DNA from: Verrucomicrobiia bacterium
GTDB lineage: Bacteria; Verrucomicrobiota; Verrucomicrobiia; Limisphaerales; UBA8199
Length of the DNA: 64,000 nucleotides
Assembly: GCA_035946615.1 (NCBI GenBank)
Contig: DASYZB010000009.1
Span: 1 to 64,000 of the forward strand
Direction: 5' to 3'
How positions within the stretch are numbered: the first letter of the stretch is position 1; each line of letters opens with the position of its first letter. The position numbers were made by a program, and so were the translations under genes. The notes under the pieces are model-generated. The model saw nothing but the letters and a program-made list of their open reading frames with translations, was not told the origin of the DNA and did no database searches. This document shows positions 36,208-45,221 of this stretch, in pieces.

Positions 36208-36513
36208 TTAGCCATTTCTTCGCTGCTCGTCAAACATAAACAGAGTTCGACCCGCCGATATGCAGTCGTGGTGGCGCAATTTAGTGGTCTGGGTGCTGCG
36301 CCGGCCATCGACCCAAGTCCCATTCTTTGAGTTCAGGTCTTTAAGAACGTAATCCGGCCCTTCTCGCGAAATAACAAAGTGACGCCTCGAGAGCGCCGCG
36401 TCGTTGATGGTCACATCGGCTGATGCATCACGGCCCACAGCCAATGACCCCTCGCCAAGGTCCCAGTGGCTGGCCATAATCCCGTCCTCGCCAAGCAAAC
36501 ACAGGCTTGCCAT
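36208..36513 (-). CDS. Single-domain FHA protein
   Basis: 101 residues made almost only of an FHA domain: the phospho-Thr binding loops are GRDASADVTIND, SRRHFVISREGPDYVLKDLNSKNGTWVDG and the final ILF/FMF strand. GAGGAG lies 5 bases before the ATG. FHA modules read Thr phosphorylation, often from Ser/Thr kinases that govern secretion systems; no kinase gene is in the window. It lies tail to tail with lepB (86 bases between the ends). Confidence 0.9.
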   Translation of the reverse strand: MASLCLLGEDGIMASHWDLGEGSLAVGRDASADVTINDAALSRRHFVISREGPDYVLKDLNSKNGTWVDGRRSTQTTKLRHHDCISAGRTLFMFDEQRRNG

Positions 36514-36575
36514 ATTACTCCTCTGTTAAAGACGAAGCAGCATCGTAGAGTATTCGATTGGAACGGGATGGTTGA

Positions 36576-37655
36576 ATGAATGAGAATCGAGAGGTGATCA
36601 CCAAATCTTCATCGCCGCGCGGTCGGGGAGCGCTCAGCAACCCACCAAACCGCTTTGAAACACTTCGACTCGAGCGCGATGAAGACTGGAATCCCGAGGA
36701 GGAGCCCTCCCCGAAGACACAATTTCTGCGGGACCTGTCGCAAACGATTATCACTTACAACGACAGTCCCGATATTCCGTTCAAGGCCAGCATTAATAGC
36801 TTCAGGGGATGTGAACACGGATGCTCCTATTGCTATGCACGGCCCACGCACGAGTACCTGGGCTTCTCAGCCGGCCTGGATTTCGAGCGCAAGATCATGG
36901 TCAAAGAGAATGCGCCCGAACTGCTGCGCAAAGAGCTCTCTTCACCCAAGTGGAAACCACAGGAGCTGGCAATGAGCGGCGTTACGGACTGTTACCAGCC
37001 GATCGAACGCAAGCTTCAAATCACCCGGCGCTGTCTGGCGGTGTTGGCCGAATTTCGCAACCCGGTTTCTATCATCACCAAGAATGCCCTGGTCACCCGC
37101 GACCTGGACCTTTTGAAAGAGTTGACGGCGCACCGAGCCGTGCATGTGAACATCTCCATTACGACGCTGGATTCGGAGTTGGCGCACAAACTGGAACCCC
37201 GGGCCGCCTCACCGAGGCAGCGCCTGGAAGCCATGGCAACCCTGGCCAAGGCCGGGGTGCCGGCGGGCGTATTGGTGGCGCCGGTGATCCCGGCGATCAA
37301 CGACCATGAAATTCCATCGGTCCTGGCCGCGGCCAAAGCAGCGGGAGCCAGTTGGGCCTACACCGAAGTCCTGCGCTTGCCGCTGACGGTAGCGCCGATA
37401 TTCCAGGAGTGGCTCGAGCGGAATTTTCCAGATCGGAAAGACAAAGTTCTGGGCCGCATCCGCGCGATCCGCGGCGGCAAGCTCAATGACCCCCGCTTCG
37501 GTTCCAGGATGCGAGGAGAGGGGATTTTCGCCGATCAGATCTCGCGAATGTTCCATGTCGCACGTCGCAAGGTTGGCTTGCCAGAGGAGGGGCCTGAATT
37601 GTCCACAGTGGCGTTCCGCCGGCCAGGAGGGCCACAGTTGGCCCTTAATCTCTGA
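36576..37655 (+). CDS. PA0069-type radical SAM protein
   Basis: 359 residues. The radical SAM cluster motif is CEHGCSYCYARP (C-x3-C-x2-C) after SINSFRGC. The leading NRFETLRLERDEDW is typical of the PA0069/SplB-like group. YTEVLRLPLTVAPIFQEWLE and the C-terminal region follow the family order. These proteins are annotated as DNA-repair-like photolyases by distant similarity, but the substrate is not known. It is divergent from the FHA gene, with a 62-base gap. Confidence 0.9.
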   Translation: MNENREVITKSSSPRGRGALSNPPNRFETLRLERDEDWNPEEEPSPKTQFLRDLSQTIITYNDSPDIPFKASINSFRGCEHGCSYCYARPTHEYLGFSAGLDFERKIMVKENAPELLRKELSSPKWKPQELAMSGVTDCYQPIERKLQITRRCLAVLAEFRNPVSIITKNALVTRDLDLLKELTAHRAVHVNISITTLDSELAHKLEPRAASPRQRLEAMATLAKAGVPAGVLVAPVIPAINDHEIPSVLAAAKAAGASWAYTEVLRLPLTVAPIFQEWLERNFPDRKDKVLGRIRAIRGGKLNDPRFGSRMRGEGIFADQISRMFHVARRKVGLPEEGPELSTVAFRRPGGPQLALNL

Positions 37656-37904
37656 GCTGACCCCTCATCCGGATGCGGGGGGCTCCAGATCCCAGATTCG
37701 CCTCGCTTTTCGCAGCCTCGCAGGGGAGGCTGCTCCCGTCTTGTTCTTGTGGAAGGGGTGCAGCCAGGTTAACCTTTGAACGTGAAACTCGAGTCTGTCA
37801 TTCATTCAGACCCCGACATCCTGGGCTGGCGGCTTTGTCATCTGTCCGGCCAGGGACCCTCGTAGTGGTAAGCTGAAATAGCTGGCTCGTTGTCCGCCGT
37901 TGGG
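37656..37904. other. Gap between convergent genes, nothing recognised
   Basis: About 249 bases between the radical SAM gene and the Ig-like gene. I see no gene, strong hairpin or repeat match. Confidence 0.4.
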
Positions 37905-40553
37905 CTATGGTCCAATTAAGATGCGGTAGAAGCGCTGTTGTCCCATCGGAGTTGTCGGGTCCACCAGAATGAATGAGTTGGCCGTTGGATTATTGGTTAC
38001 AAAAAGTGGCGACCAACCAGCCAGGTCGGTGGAGACTTCCAGGGTGTAATTCTGATTGGAGCCGCCCGTGATCTGCATCGAGAAGCGGCCCGCCAGCAAG
38101 GCCGGCTGACTAAGGACGGGCGCAGGGTTGATGGTGATGCCAACAACTTTATTGGTCATTGCGAAGTTTGCGTCCATGGCCTGGACTTTGAAATTGAATA
38201 ATCCGCTGGCCGTGGGCGTGCCGGAAATAAGGCCATTGGGATTGATCGATAATCCGGGCGGCGGATTAGCCGAGCCCAGGGCCAGAGACCACGTGTAAGG
38301 CGTTTGCCCGCCGGTCGCCCCGAGTTGAGCATTGTAAGCCGCGCCCACGTTGCCATTGGGCAATGAACCGGTGGTGATGACCACCGGCGGCAGCGGGGGA
38401 TTTACAATGGTAAGGGCTAACCCGTCCAGTTCGACGCGGTTCGCAGCGGCGTCGGTCAGCACCACGTCAAAATAGGTGGTGCCCGTGATGATAGGCGTGC
38501 CGGAAAGAACGCCGTTGGCCGCCAACGTCAGATTCGGTGGCAACGGAGCGGAAAAGCTCGGGATAGACCAATTATACGGGGCCGTTCCGCCCGTGGCTTG
38601 GAATGACTGGCTGTAAAAGACGTTGTTGGTGCCGTTGGGCAGGAAGCCCGTGAGAATCTGTAGTGGGCCGCCGCTGATGTTCAACAAAAGGCCTTGGTTT
38701 GCCGTGTGGCCGTTGCCGTCGTCGGCATGCACGCTAAAATTGTAGGTCCCGGACGTGTTCGGATTGCCGTAAATTTCGCCGTTGGGAGCAAAGCTCAAGT
38801 TGGGGGGGAAATTCTGAGGGTCATTTAAGGACCAGTTGACGTTACCGTTGCAACTCGAAGCGGCCAGGTACACATCGTAATAGGTCCCGACCTGTGCACC
38901 GGGCAATGACGTGGTATCGATTTGAATTCCATTGCAGAGTTGAACGTTGAAATTAGCAGTCGCGTTGTTGTTATTAATCGAGACGTTTTGATTGCTAGGG
39001 CATTGAAAATTACCGTTGCCCAGAAGGGTATCCAGGCTGTCACTGCCGCCGCCGCAATTGACACCGACAGACCAACTTCCATTGCCCAAAGTAAATGAGT
39101 AATTTCCGTTGGCATCGGTATCCGTATAGAGGTTAAAACTGGCGCCATTAATGGTCGCATAGGCATAGACCCCTACGCCTACGATATTCACCCCATTGGC
39201 CTGCACGTTGCCAGTGAGGTAATTGGTCGCCAGAAGGGCGGTGAAGTTGGCCTGCACAGCCGTCCCGGAGTTAATGTTTGTTCCGCCATTTTGATCAAAG
39301 CTCGGTTGTGAAAACATATAATTGGTGGGACCCGTGTCGCTGCTGACTGAAATCCACCATGGATCATTGACGCCCAGCCCACCCACCACCGCCGCGACAT
39401 AATTGCCGTTTGCGTCGGCGTAGCCGTCGGTTTCATACAAGTAGTTGTTGTTGTCATTGGCGTACATATCAATACCGGGCAGGGCAATCCCCAGACTGTC
39501 TTTCACGCTGCCATAAAAGAGCGCCGTTGCCTTGGGCAAGCCGAGGTTAACCCCGGTCTGGCCGGCACTGGCGGTAGTACTATTCTGAAGCACGGCATAT
39601 CCGTGCACGAGCAGGCTCGTGCTATCGGCCTTGATACCCCAAACGCCGGATTGCACGCCGACTGTGAAATTGCCATTAGTATCGGTAAAGCTGACCCCGA
39701 GGAGGCCGTTGCCTTGGGCCGGCAAGAGAACGCCCGGCAGTCCAATGCTGGCATTATTGGCATCCGTCAGTTTGCCTGAGATGCTGGTTGTCGCCTTCAG
39801 GATTGTCAGATTCGTGGTGATGGTTTGACCACTGTTCAAGGTAAGGACTGGTGGCGCGGCGAAGTTGGCCAGATAATTACTCCTGAAGGCCACGGGCATG
39901 TAAGTCCCCGGTGGCGCTGGGATGCTATAGCCGCCCGAATTGTTCGCCACTACTCCGGCCAGTGGCGAGCCGCCCGGCCCATTTTTGCCTGCCCGCGGCG
40001 GCGGGAACAAGAGGACAACCGCATTAGGCAAGGTGGCACTGGTGCTGTTGCTAACCACGTTGCCAGTGAACTTTTGCGCATACGGCACATTGGTGACGCT
40101 GAGAAGATTGGTGATCGGCGAAAAATGGCCGCCCGGGCTGGACAGCTTGAACGCATATTTCCCGGCGATGTTCTGCATAAAGTCGCCGTTGCGGAAATTC
40201 AACCTGGCGGTGATTTGCCCTGCCGTCGCATCAGTGTCACCGGGGACGTTGAAATTCGTGATGCCACCGATCACCATGCCCGCCTGACCGTCAGTGAGAC
40301 TGAACTGCTGCACAAGCCAATCGCTGGCATCGACCACGCCATTGGTGTTGACGTCGAGGAATTTCTGCACGGTCACCGTTTCGGTGTTGGTCAAACCGCT
40401 CACCAGCAAGGTGATGGGTCCGTTGTAGGTGTTGCTGACGATGGCGGGGGTGACGGTGAAGGTGACCGCTGCGTGCAATGTTGGGCACAAGAGCAACCCG
40501 ATTTGGCACATGGCCAGAGTCAGGGCGTTTCGGAAGGATGATGTGTGTTTCAT
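37905..40553 (-). CDS. Secreted carboxypeptidase-regulatory-like / putative Ig (He_PIG) repeat protein
   Basis: About 882 residues from the ATG at 40551-40553 (MKHTSSFRNALTLAMCQIGLLL), a good signal peptide. The N-terminal part has a dockerin-like phrase FLDVNTNGVVDASDWLVQQF (Asp/Asn-rich, possible Ca2+ site). The middle has repeated carboxypeptidase-regulatory-like folds (TSISGKLTDANNASIG ... FTDTNGNFTVGV). The C-terminal third has three tandem He_PIG-type domains (LPNGNVGAAYNAQLGATGGQTPYTWS ... GLSINPNGLISGTPTASG). It ends with the module ending QQRFYRILIGP, shared with the subtilase and the Calx-beta protein. Likely a surface or matrix protein. Confidence 0.9.
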   Translation of the reverse strand: MKHTSSFRNALTLAMCQIGLLLCPTLHAAVTFTVTPAIVSNTYNGPITLLVSGLTNTETVTVQKFLDVNTNGVVDASDWLVQQFSLTDGQAGMVIGGITNFNVPGDTDATAGQITARLNFRNGDFMQNIAGKYAFKLSSPGGHFSPITNLLSVTNVPYAQKFTGNVVSNSTSATLPNAVVLLFPPPRAGKNGPGGSPLAGVVANNSGGYSIPAPPGTYMPVAFRSNYLANFAAPPVLTLNSGQTITTNLTILKATTSISGKLTDANNASIGLPGVLLPAQGNGLLGVSFTDTNGNFTVGVQSGVWGIKADSTSLLVHGYAVLQNSTTASAGQTGVNLGLPKATALFYGSVKDSLGIALPGIDMYANDNNNYLYETDGYADANGNYVAAVVGGLGVNDPWWISVSSDTGPTNYMFSQPSFDQNGGTNINSGTAVQANFTALLATNYLTGNVQANGVNIVGVGVYAYATINGASFNLYTDTDANGNYSFTLGNGSWSVGVNCGGGSDSLDTLLGNGNFQCPSNQNVSINNNNATANFNVQLCNGIQIDTTSLPGAQVGTYYDVYLAASSCNGNVNWSLNDPQNFPPNLSFAPNGEIYGNPNTSGTYNFSVHADDGNGHTANQGLLLNISGGPLQILTGFLPNGTNNVFYSQSFQATGGTAPYNWSIPSFSAPLPPNLTLAANGVLSGTPIITGTTYFDVVLTDAAANRVELDGLALTIVNPPLPPVVITTGSLPNGNVGAAYNAQLGATGGQTPYTWSLALGSANPPPGLSINPNGLISGTPTASGLFNFKVQAMDANFAMTNKVVGITINPAPVLSQPALLAGRFSMQITGGSNQNYTLEVSTDLAGWSPLFVTNNPTANSFILVDPTTPMGQQRFYRILIGP

Positions 40554-40987
40554 AAAGGTGGTTAGGCTGTCGGATTCGGAATCTCGGCGGCGTGAGAGTG
40601 GGGTATAGCGACAATCCCACACAATAGCACGAAGCCGAGGCCAAAACCGCACCTCTGCTTCGAAACTGGCGCGCCTGTTCGCCCTTTTTTGGGCAGCAAT
40701 TTCAACTCGCTGTCAATTGGAGCGCAGAAAATGTCTTTAGTCGAGCATTTTTGAGTTATTTATTGCGTCTGGGCTCGAATAAAGAAGAGAGATAAACGGC
40801 GAAACATACGAAATTACGCGGAAACCGCCTGATTCTTACGCGTATTTCGCGTACTTCGCGGTTTAAAAAAACCCTTTAAACAAGGTATTGAGACTAGATT
40901 AGAGGACTGGGGCAGTCCTAACCGCTCGGCGCGGACCTGAGTTGTCCGCGCTTGGCGATTAAGCCTGCTTGAGCCCGAGACAGCCGG
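40554..40987. other. Intergenic region with hairpins and a short repeat
   Basis: 434 bases between two minus-strand genes. A perfect stem GCGCGGAC/GTCCGCGC (40929-40951) lies just downstream of pnp and could end its transcript, although no U tract follows. TTACGCGTATTTCGCGTACTTCGCGG near 40837-40862 is a repetitive CGCGTA/TTTCGCG motif of the interspersed type. TGTCAATT around 40713 is TTGACA on the minus strand but no matching -10 was seen. No gene found. Confidence 0.45.
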
Positions 40988-43339
40988 TTAGTGAGGCCCC
41001 GGTTGACCTGAATGTGAGTGCTCGCGGTTGCGATCCCCGCGATCCGGCGGGCGATCACCGCGGCCTCCGCGATCCCCCCCGCGGCCGCCGCGGTCCCCCC
41101 CACGGTCTCTGCGCTCGCCTCGTTGCTCACTACGCTCCCCACGATGCTCCGGGCTCTGGCCGTGATCGCCTGACTCCGGGCGCTCTCCGGCGCCCTCCGG
41201 GGTTTGGCCGGCCTCGCCGCCCATTTGCTGATCGCGTTCGGCCATGGCTGCTTTGCGCGAGAGCCGCACCCGGCCCTTTTCATCCACGCCGAGGCATTTG
41301 ACCCAAATCTCGTCGCCCATCTTGACGATATCTTCGGTCTGTTTAACCCGGAAATTGGCCAATTCGCTGATGTGCACCAGCCCGTCTTTGCCCGGCAGGA
41401 ATTCCACAAACGCGCCGAAATCCTTAATCGTGACGACCTTGCCCCGATAGATTTTCCCAATCTCGGCTTCAGCGGTCATCCCCGCAATGGCGTCGCGGGC
41501 AATCTTCATCCCTTCCTCGGACACGGAGTAAATATTGACTGTGCCGTCGTCTTCGATGTTGATTTCGCACCCGGATTCCTCGACCAGTTTTTTGATATTC
41601 TTGCCGCCAGGCCCGATCAGCAATCCAATCTTCTCGGGGTTGATCTTGAGCGTTTCGATACGCGGGGCGTATTTGCTGATTTCCTTGCGCGGGGCGTCCA
41701 GGACCTTGGCCATCTCGGCCAGGATGTGCAGGCGGGCAACGCGCGCCTTCTCGACCGCTTCAGTCATCAAACTGTGCGGGATGCCGCGCAGTTTCAAATC
41801 AAGCTGAAAGCCGGTAATCCCTTTTTCCGTTCCGGCGATCTTGCAATCCATGTCGCAAAAGGCGTCTTCCCATCCGATGATATCGGTCAGCAATTTGTAC
41901 TGGGAGATTTTGTCCTGCTCATCGTGCTCGGTGCATAAGCCGATGCTGATGCCGCCCACGGGCCGGGTCATCGGCACGCCGGCGTCCATCAGCGCCAGGC
42001 AGCCGCCGCAAACCGATGCCATCGAGGTGGACCCATTGGATTCCATGATCTCACTGGTGATGCGGATCGAATACGGGTAAGCCTCAATCGGCACCATCGG
42101 CTCCAATGAGCGCTCCGCAAGGGCCCCGTGCCCAATCTCACGCCGCCCCGGGCCGCTGATGCGCCCGGTCTCGCCGACGGAGAAATTGGGGAAATTATAA
42201 TGCAGGATGAATTTCTTTTCGCTGGCCCCTCCCGTGTAGGAGTCAAATTCCTGCGCGTCTTCCCCGGTGCCCAGCGTGCAAAGCGCGACCGCTTGGGTCT
42301 CGCCGCGCTGGAACAAGGCCGAGCCGTGTGCCCGGGGCAGAACCCCCACTTCCCCTTGGATGGGGCGAACGGTATCGAAATCGCGGCCATCCAGCCGTTT
42401 ATTGTGGTTCATGATCAAACCGCGCACGGCCTCTTTTTGGATGTAATAAAAGGCGTCCTTCAGCACGAATTCGGTCACCTTTTCTCCGCCGAATTTTTCA
42501 ATCAGCTTCTTGCTGATTTCGTCAGTGATTTCGGAAACTGCCGCTTCGCGTTCGAGTTTTTTGGGCGTCAGCAAGGCCGTCACGATGCGGTCACCCGCAA
42601 GGGCTTTGGCTTCCTTAAGAATTTCGTCCGGGACGATATTCAGGGTAATTTTGCGTTTGGCTTTGCCGGCGCGGGCGACGAGGTCCTTTTGCGCGGCGAT
42701 AGTCGGCTGGATGGCCTCCTGAGCGAACTTGAGGGCGGCGTTAAAATCAGCCTCCGGCATTTCCTTGGCGGAGCCTTCGAACATGACAAGGTCGGTTTCG
42801 TTGCCGACGTAAACCAGGTCCAGGTCGCTCTCGAGCATCTCGGTATGCGTTGGGTTGGCAATAAGCCGGCCTTTGACACGCCCGACGCGGACCGCCCCGA
42901 TGGGACCGGCCCAGGGGATGTCGCTGACCATGAGGGCCGCCGAGGCGCCTAACAGGGCCAGCATGTCCGGGTCATTCTCGCCATCGGCGCTCAACACAAT
43001 GCTTTGGACCTGGACCTCATTGTACCAGCCGCGCGGGAAGAGCGGGCGAATAGGCCGGTCAATCAGGCGCGAGGTGAGAATCTCCTTTTCGGTGGGGCGC
43101 CCTTCGCGTTTGAAGTAGCCGCCGGGAAACTTGCCCGCTGCAGCGGCCTTTTCCCGGTAATCGACGGTGAGCGGGAAGAAATCCTGGCCTTCCTTGGCTT
43201 TGGCGGCGCCGACTGCGGCAACGATGACAATCGTTTCGCCTAATTGAACTGTAACAGCGCCGTCGGCCTGTTTGGCGAGTTTTCCTGTTTCAATAATGAT
43301 CTGCTTGTCCCCTATTGGGGCGGTGGCTTTCTCTGACAT
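40988..43339 (-). CDS. pnp: Polyribonucleotide nucleotidyltransferase (PNPase)
   Basis: 783 residues. It degrades RNA phosphorolytically and is part of the RNA-decay machinery. Domain order is RNase PH-like 1, helical linker, RNase PH-like 2 (with [26 protein letters not shown] and [17 protein letters not shown]), KH ([20 protein letters not shown]) and S1 ([21 protein letters not shown] ... [10 protein letters not shown]). The last ~80 residues form a hydrophilic tail rich in Arg, Gly, Glu and Asp ([20 protein letters not shown]), longer than in E. coli PNPase and likely disordered and RNA-binding. It lies downstream of rpsO, the conserved rpsO-pnp order. Confidence 0.97.
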   Translation of the reverse strand: MSEKATAPIGDKQIIIETGKLAKQADGAVTVQLGETIVIVAAVGAAKAKEGQDFFPLTVDYREKAAAAGKFPGGYFKREGRPTEKEILTSRLIDRPIRPLFPRGWYNEVQVQSIVLSADGENDPDMLALLGASAALMVSDIPWAGPIGAVRVGRVKGRLIANPTHTEMLESDLDLVYVGNETDLVMFEGSAKEMPEADFNAALKFAQEAIQPTIAAQKDLVARAGKAKRKITLNIVPDEILKEAKALAGDRIVTALLTPKKLEREAAVSEITDEISKKLIEKFGGEKVTEFVLKDAFYYIQKEAVRGLIMNHNKRLDGRDFDTVRPIQGEVGVLPRAHGSALFQRGETQAVALCTLGTGEDAQEFDSYTGGASEKKFILHYNFPNFSVGETGRISGPGRREIGHGALAERSLEPMVPIEAYPYSIRITSEIMESNGSTSMASVCGGCLALMDAGVPMTRPVGGISIGLCTEHDEQDKISQYKLLTDIIGWEDAFCDMDCKIAGTEKGITGFQLDLKLRGIPHSLMTEAVEKARVARLHILAEMAKVLDAPRKEISKYAPRIETLKINPEKIGLLIGPGGKNIKKLVEESGCEINIEDDGTVNIYSVSEEGMKIARDAIAGMTAEAEIGKIYRGKVVTIKDFGAFVEFLPGKDGLVHISELANFRVKQTEDIVKMGDEIWVKCLGVDEKGRVRLSRKAAMAERDQQMGGEAGQTPEGAGERPESGDHGQSPEHRGERSEQRGERRDRGGDRGGRGGDRGGRGDRPPDRGDRNREHSHSGQPGPH

Positions 43340-43548
43340 GATGTTCTTTCCATCCCAGCGCCACCGAGAAACTTCAGTGAACTCCGAATTCGTTCGGAGC
43401 TGAATGAAATTACCCAGCGCACTGGAACCTTTTTGTTCGCGAACTTTTTGATATGGTAAACCGAGCCGCTCGCGTTTTACGGGCTCAGTTCAATCGAAAA
43501 TCGTTCCCAGCCCCTCCGTTTTGAGGAGTGAGCACCCTGGGGCAGGTC
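43340..43548 (-). promoter_or_regulatory. pnp leader between rpsO and pnp, with two hairpins
   Basis: On the minus strand CTCCGAA-CGAA-TTCGGAG lies about 40-60 bases before the pnp start, and CTCC-TCAAAAC-GGAG follows the rpsO end. In E. coli a hairpin in this leader is the RNase III site through which PNPase controls its own mRNA; the same use here is inference. Confidence 0.45.
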
Positions 43549-43806
43549 CTATTTCCGCAACTTCAACTTCTTGGTGACGGCCTGATAGCGGTTCACGTCG
43601 GTGGTTTGGAGATAATCCAACAACCGGCGGCGTTGACCCACCATCATCAGCAAGCCGCGGCGAGAGCTGTGGTCTTTCTTGTTCTTTTGCAGGTGCTCAG
43701 TCAAGTGGTTGATGCGCTGCGTCAGGAGCGCAATCTGCACATCCGCCGAACCCGTATCCCGCTCGTGCAGCTTGAAATCACTTATCGTCTTGGCTTTGGC
43801 TTGCAT
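43549..43806 (-). CDS. rpsO: Ribosomal protein S15
   Basis: 85 residues, slightly short of the usual 88-89. It has the standard text [54 protein letters not shown] and a basic end. S15 binds the 16S central domain early in 30S assembly. Its place before pnp is widely conserved. Confidence 0.97.
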   Translation of the reverse strand: MQAKAKTISDFKLHERDTGSADVQIALLTQRINHLTEHLQKNKKDHSSRRGLLMMVGQRRRLLDYLQTTDVNRYQAVTKKLKLRK

Positions 43807-43921
43807 GCTTTTGCTTAATCAAAACAATCTTCTATTAATATAATCTCTCCACCTTAGAATTCCCAGCAGCCCCTGTAAAGAACTTTCGGCAATCCGCCGG
43901 GTATCGGCTATGCTCCCTTTT

Positions 43922-44794
43922 ATGCGGATTCTGATCATCGGCTGCGGGTATGTGGGATTGCGGGTTGGGGCGGAGTTGGCCGGCCAGGGCCATGAGGTTA
44001 CCGGGATGCGCCGGGGCGCAACAAACAGGGCGGAAATCGAGGCGGCTGGGATTCGACACATCACGGCGGACATTACCAAGCCGGAGACCTTGCCCCCGCT
44101 GGAACGGTACGATTGGGTAGTTCATTGCGTTTCATCCTCACGCGGAGGAGCGGAGGATTACAACCGCGTTTATGTGGAAGGGACGCGGAATTTGATCAAA
44201 TGGCTTGCAGAAACGGCGCCACAAAAGCTGGTTTATACGAGCAGCACAGGGGTTTACGCGCAGAAGGATGCGGCTTGGGTCGATGAGACCAGTGTTACGG
44301 AACCGACCACCACGGGAAAGGTCCTTCTGGAAACGGAGAAACTGCTGCTCGAAGCGGCAGCGGGCAAAATCCCGGCTATCATCCTGCGAGTAGCAGGGAT
44401 TTATGGCCCGGGCCGCACGTACTGGCTTAACCAGCTCTTGAGCGGTGAAGCGCGCCTCAGTGTAGAGGGGCAGCGGATGATGAATATGATTCATCGCGAT
44501 GATGTGGCTGGGGCCGTGATTGCCTGTTTGCGCAGAGGTGAACCGGGGCGCGCCTATAATGCGGTCGATGATGCGCCGGTAAGCCAATTGGAATTCTTTC
44601 AATGGTTATCCGCCAGACTAGGCCGCGCTTTGCCCCCAGTGACGGCTGAACCGGAAGAAGGAAAACGCGCCGTCACAAACAAGAGGGTTTCAAACCGGCG
44701 ACTTAAACAAGATCTGAGGTACGATTTCAAGTACCCCACCTTTCGCGAAGGGTATGAGGCGGAGATACAGCGGCTGGGACTAGCCCCAGGATAA
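43922..44794 (+). CDS. SDR family NAD(P)-dependent epimerase/oxidoreductase
   Basis: About 290 residues from the ATG at 43922 (MRILIIGCGYVGLRVGAEL); an ATG four codons earlier is in frame but breaks the normal nucleotide-fold start. The Rossmann motif is GCGYVG, with HCVSSSRGG and LVYTSSTGVYAQKDA (active-site Ser region) and LRVAGIYGPGR after it. The pattern resembles YeeZ-like atypical SDRs rather than GalE. Substrate unknown. It is divergent from rpsO. Confidence 0.87.
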   Translation: MRILIIGCGYVGLRVGAELAGQGHEVTGMRRGATNRAEIEAAGIRHITADITKPETLPPLERYDWVVHCVSSSRGGAEDYNRVYVEGTRNLIKWLAETAPQKLVYTSSTGVYAQKDAAWVDETSVTEPTTTGKVLLETEKLLLEAAAGKIPAIILRVAGIYGPGRTYWLNQLLSGEARLSVEGQRMMNMIHRDDVAGAVIACLRRGEPGRAYNAVDDAPVSQLEFFQWLSARLGRALPPVTAEPEEGKRAVTNKRVSNRRLKQDLRYDFKYPTFREGYEAEIQRLGLAPG

Positions 44795-44805
44795 TTGAGA
44801 CGGAA

Positions 44806-45213
44806 TCATCCCACCCGGAAGGAAATCTTGGCGATTAGGTCGCGGCCAAACGCGTGCTGGAGGCGTTCGATAATTTCCTTCCGGCGGTACCGGACGATTT
44901 CGCCCAACCAGACGCTGCTGTCCACATTCACAAAGAGCGTGCCGCGGTTGATGCCGGTGGGCTGGGCATGGGCCACAATGTTGGGGTCCAGCAGGTTGTT
45001 CCAGGCGCGCAGGATTTCAGCCTCGCTGCGGCGCCGGTCCATGCGCAAGTCGGTGAGGACGTTTGGCAGCACGCTGGTCATCGGGCGGGCGCTCGAGGCC
45101 TGCGCCTTTTCGATGGGCGCCAGGTCAACCCCGCGCCATTGGGCCAGGACCTGCCGGCGCGCGCTGGATTTGCCCGGACCCCGCGGCGGGATGCTCTTGA
45201 ACGGAAAAACCAT
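44806..45213 (-). CDS. dciA: DUF721 / DciA-like protein
   Basis: 135 residues with the DUF721 core AEILRAWNNLLDPNIVAHAQP, LFVNVDSSVWLGEIVRYRRKEIIERLQ. DciA loads the replicative helicase DnaB in most bacteria that lack DnaC, and the K/R-rich N-terminus would bind DNA. It follows the GH42 gene's stop by only 8 bases on the minus strand. The assignment to DciA rests on family pattern, not context. Confidence 0.8.
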   Translation of the reverse strand: MVFPFKSIPPRGPGKSSARRQVLAQWRGVDLAPIEKAQASSARPMTSVLPNVLTDLRMDRRRSEAEILRAWNNLLDPNIVAHAQPTGINRGTLFVNVDSSVWLGEIVRYRRKEIIERLQHAFGRDLIAKISFRVG

Positions 45214-45221
45214 TCGAGGAG

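Noticed and set aside
40988-41260. Tandem-repeat DNA in the pnp 3' end as a CRISPR-like array
   Set aside because: The short GGACCGG-type repeats encode the RG/DR tail in frame; there are no regular spacers.
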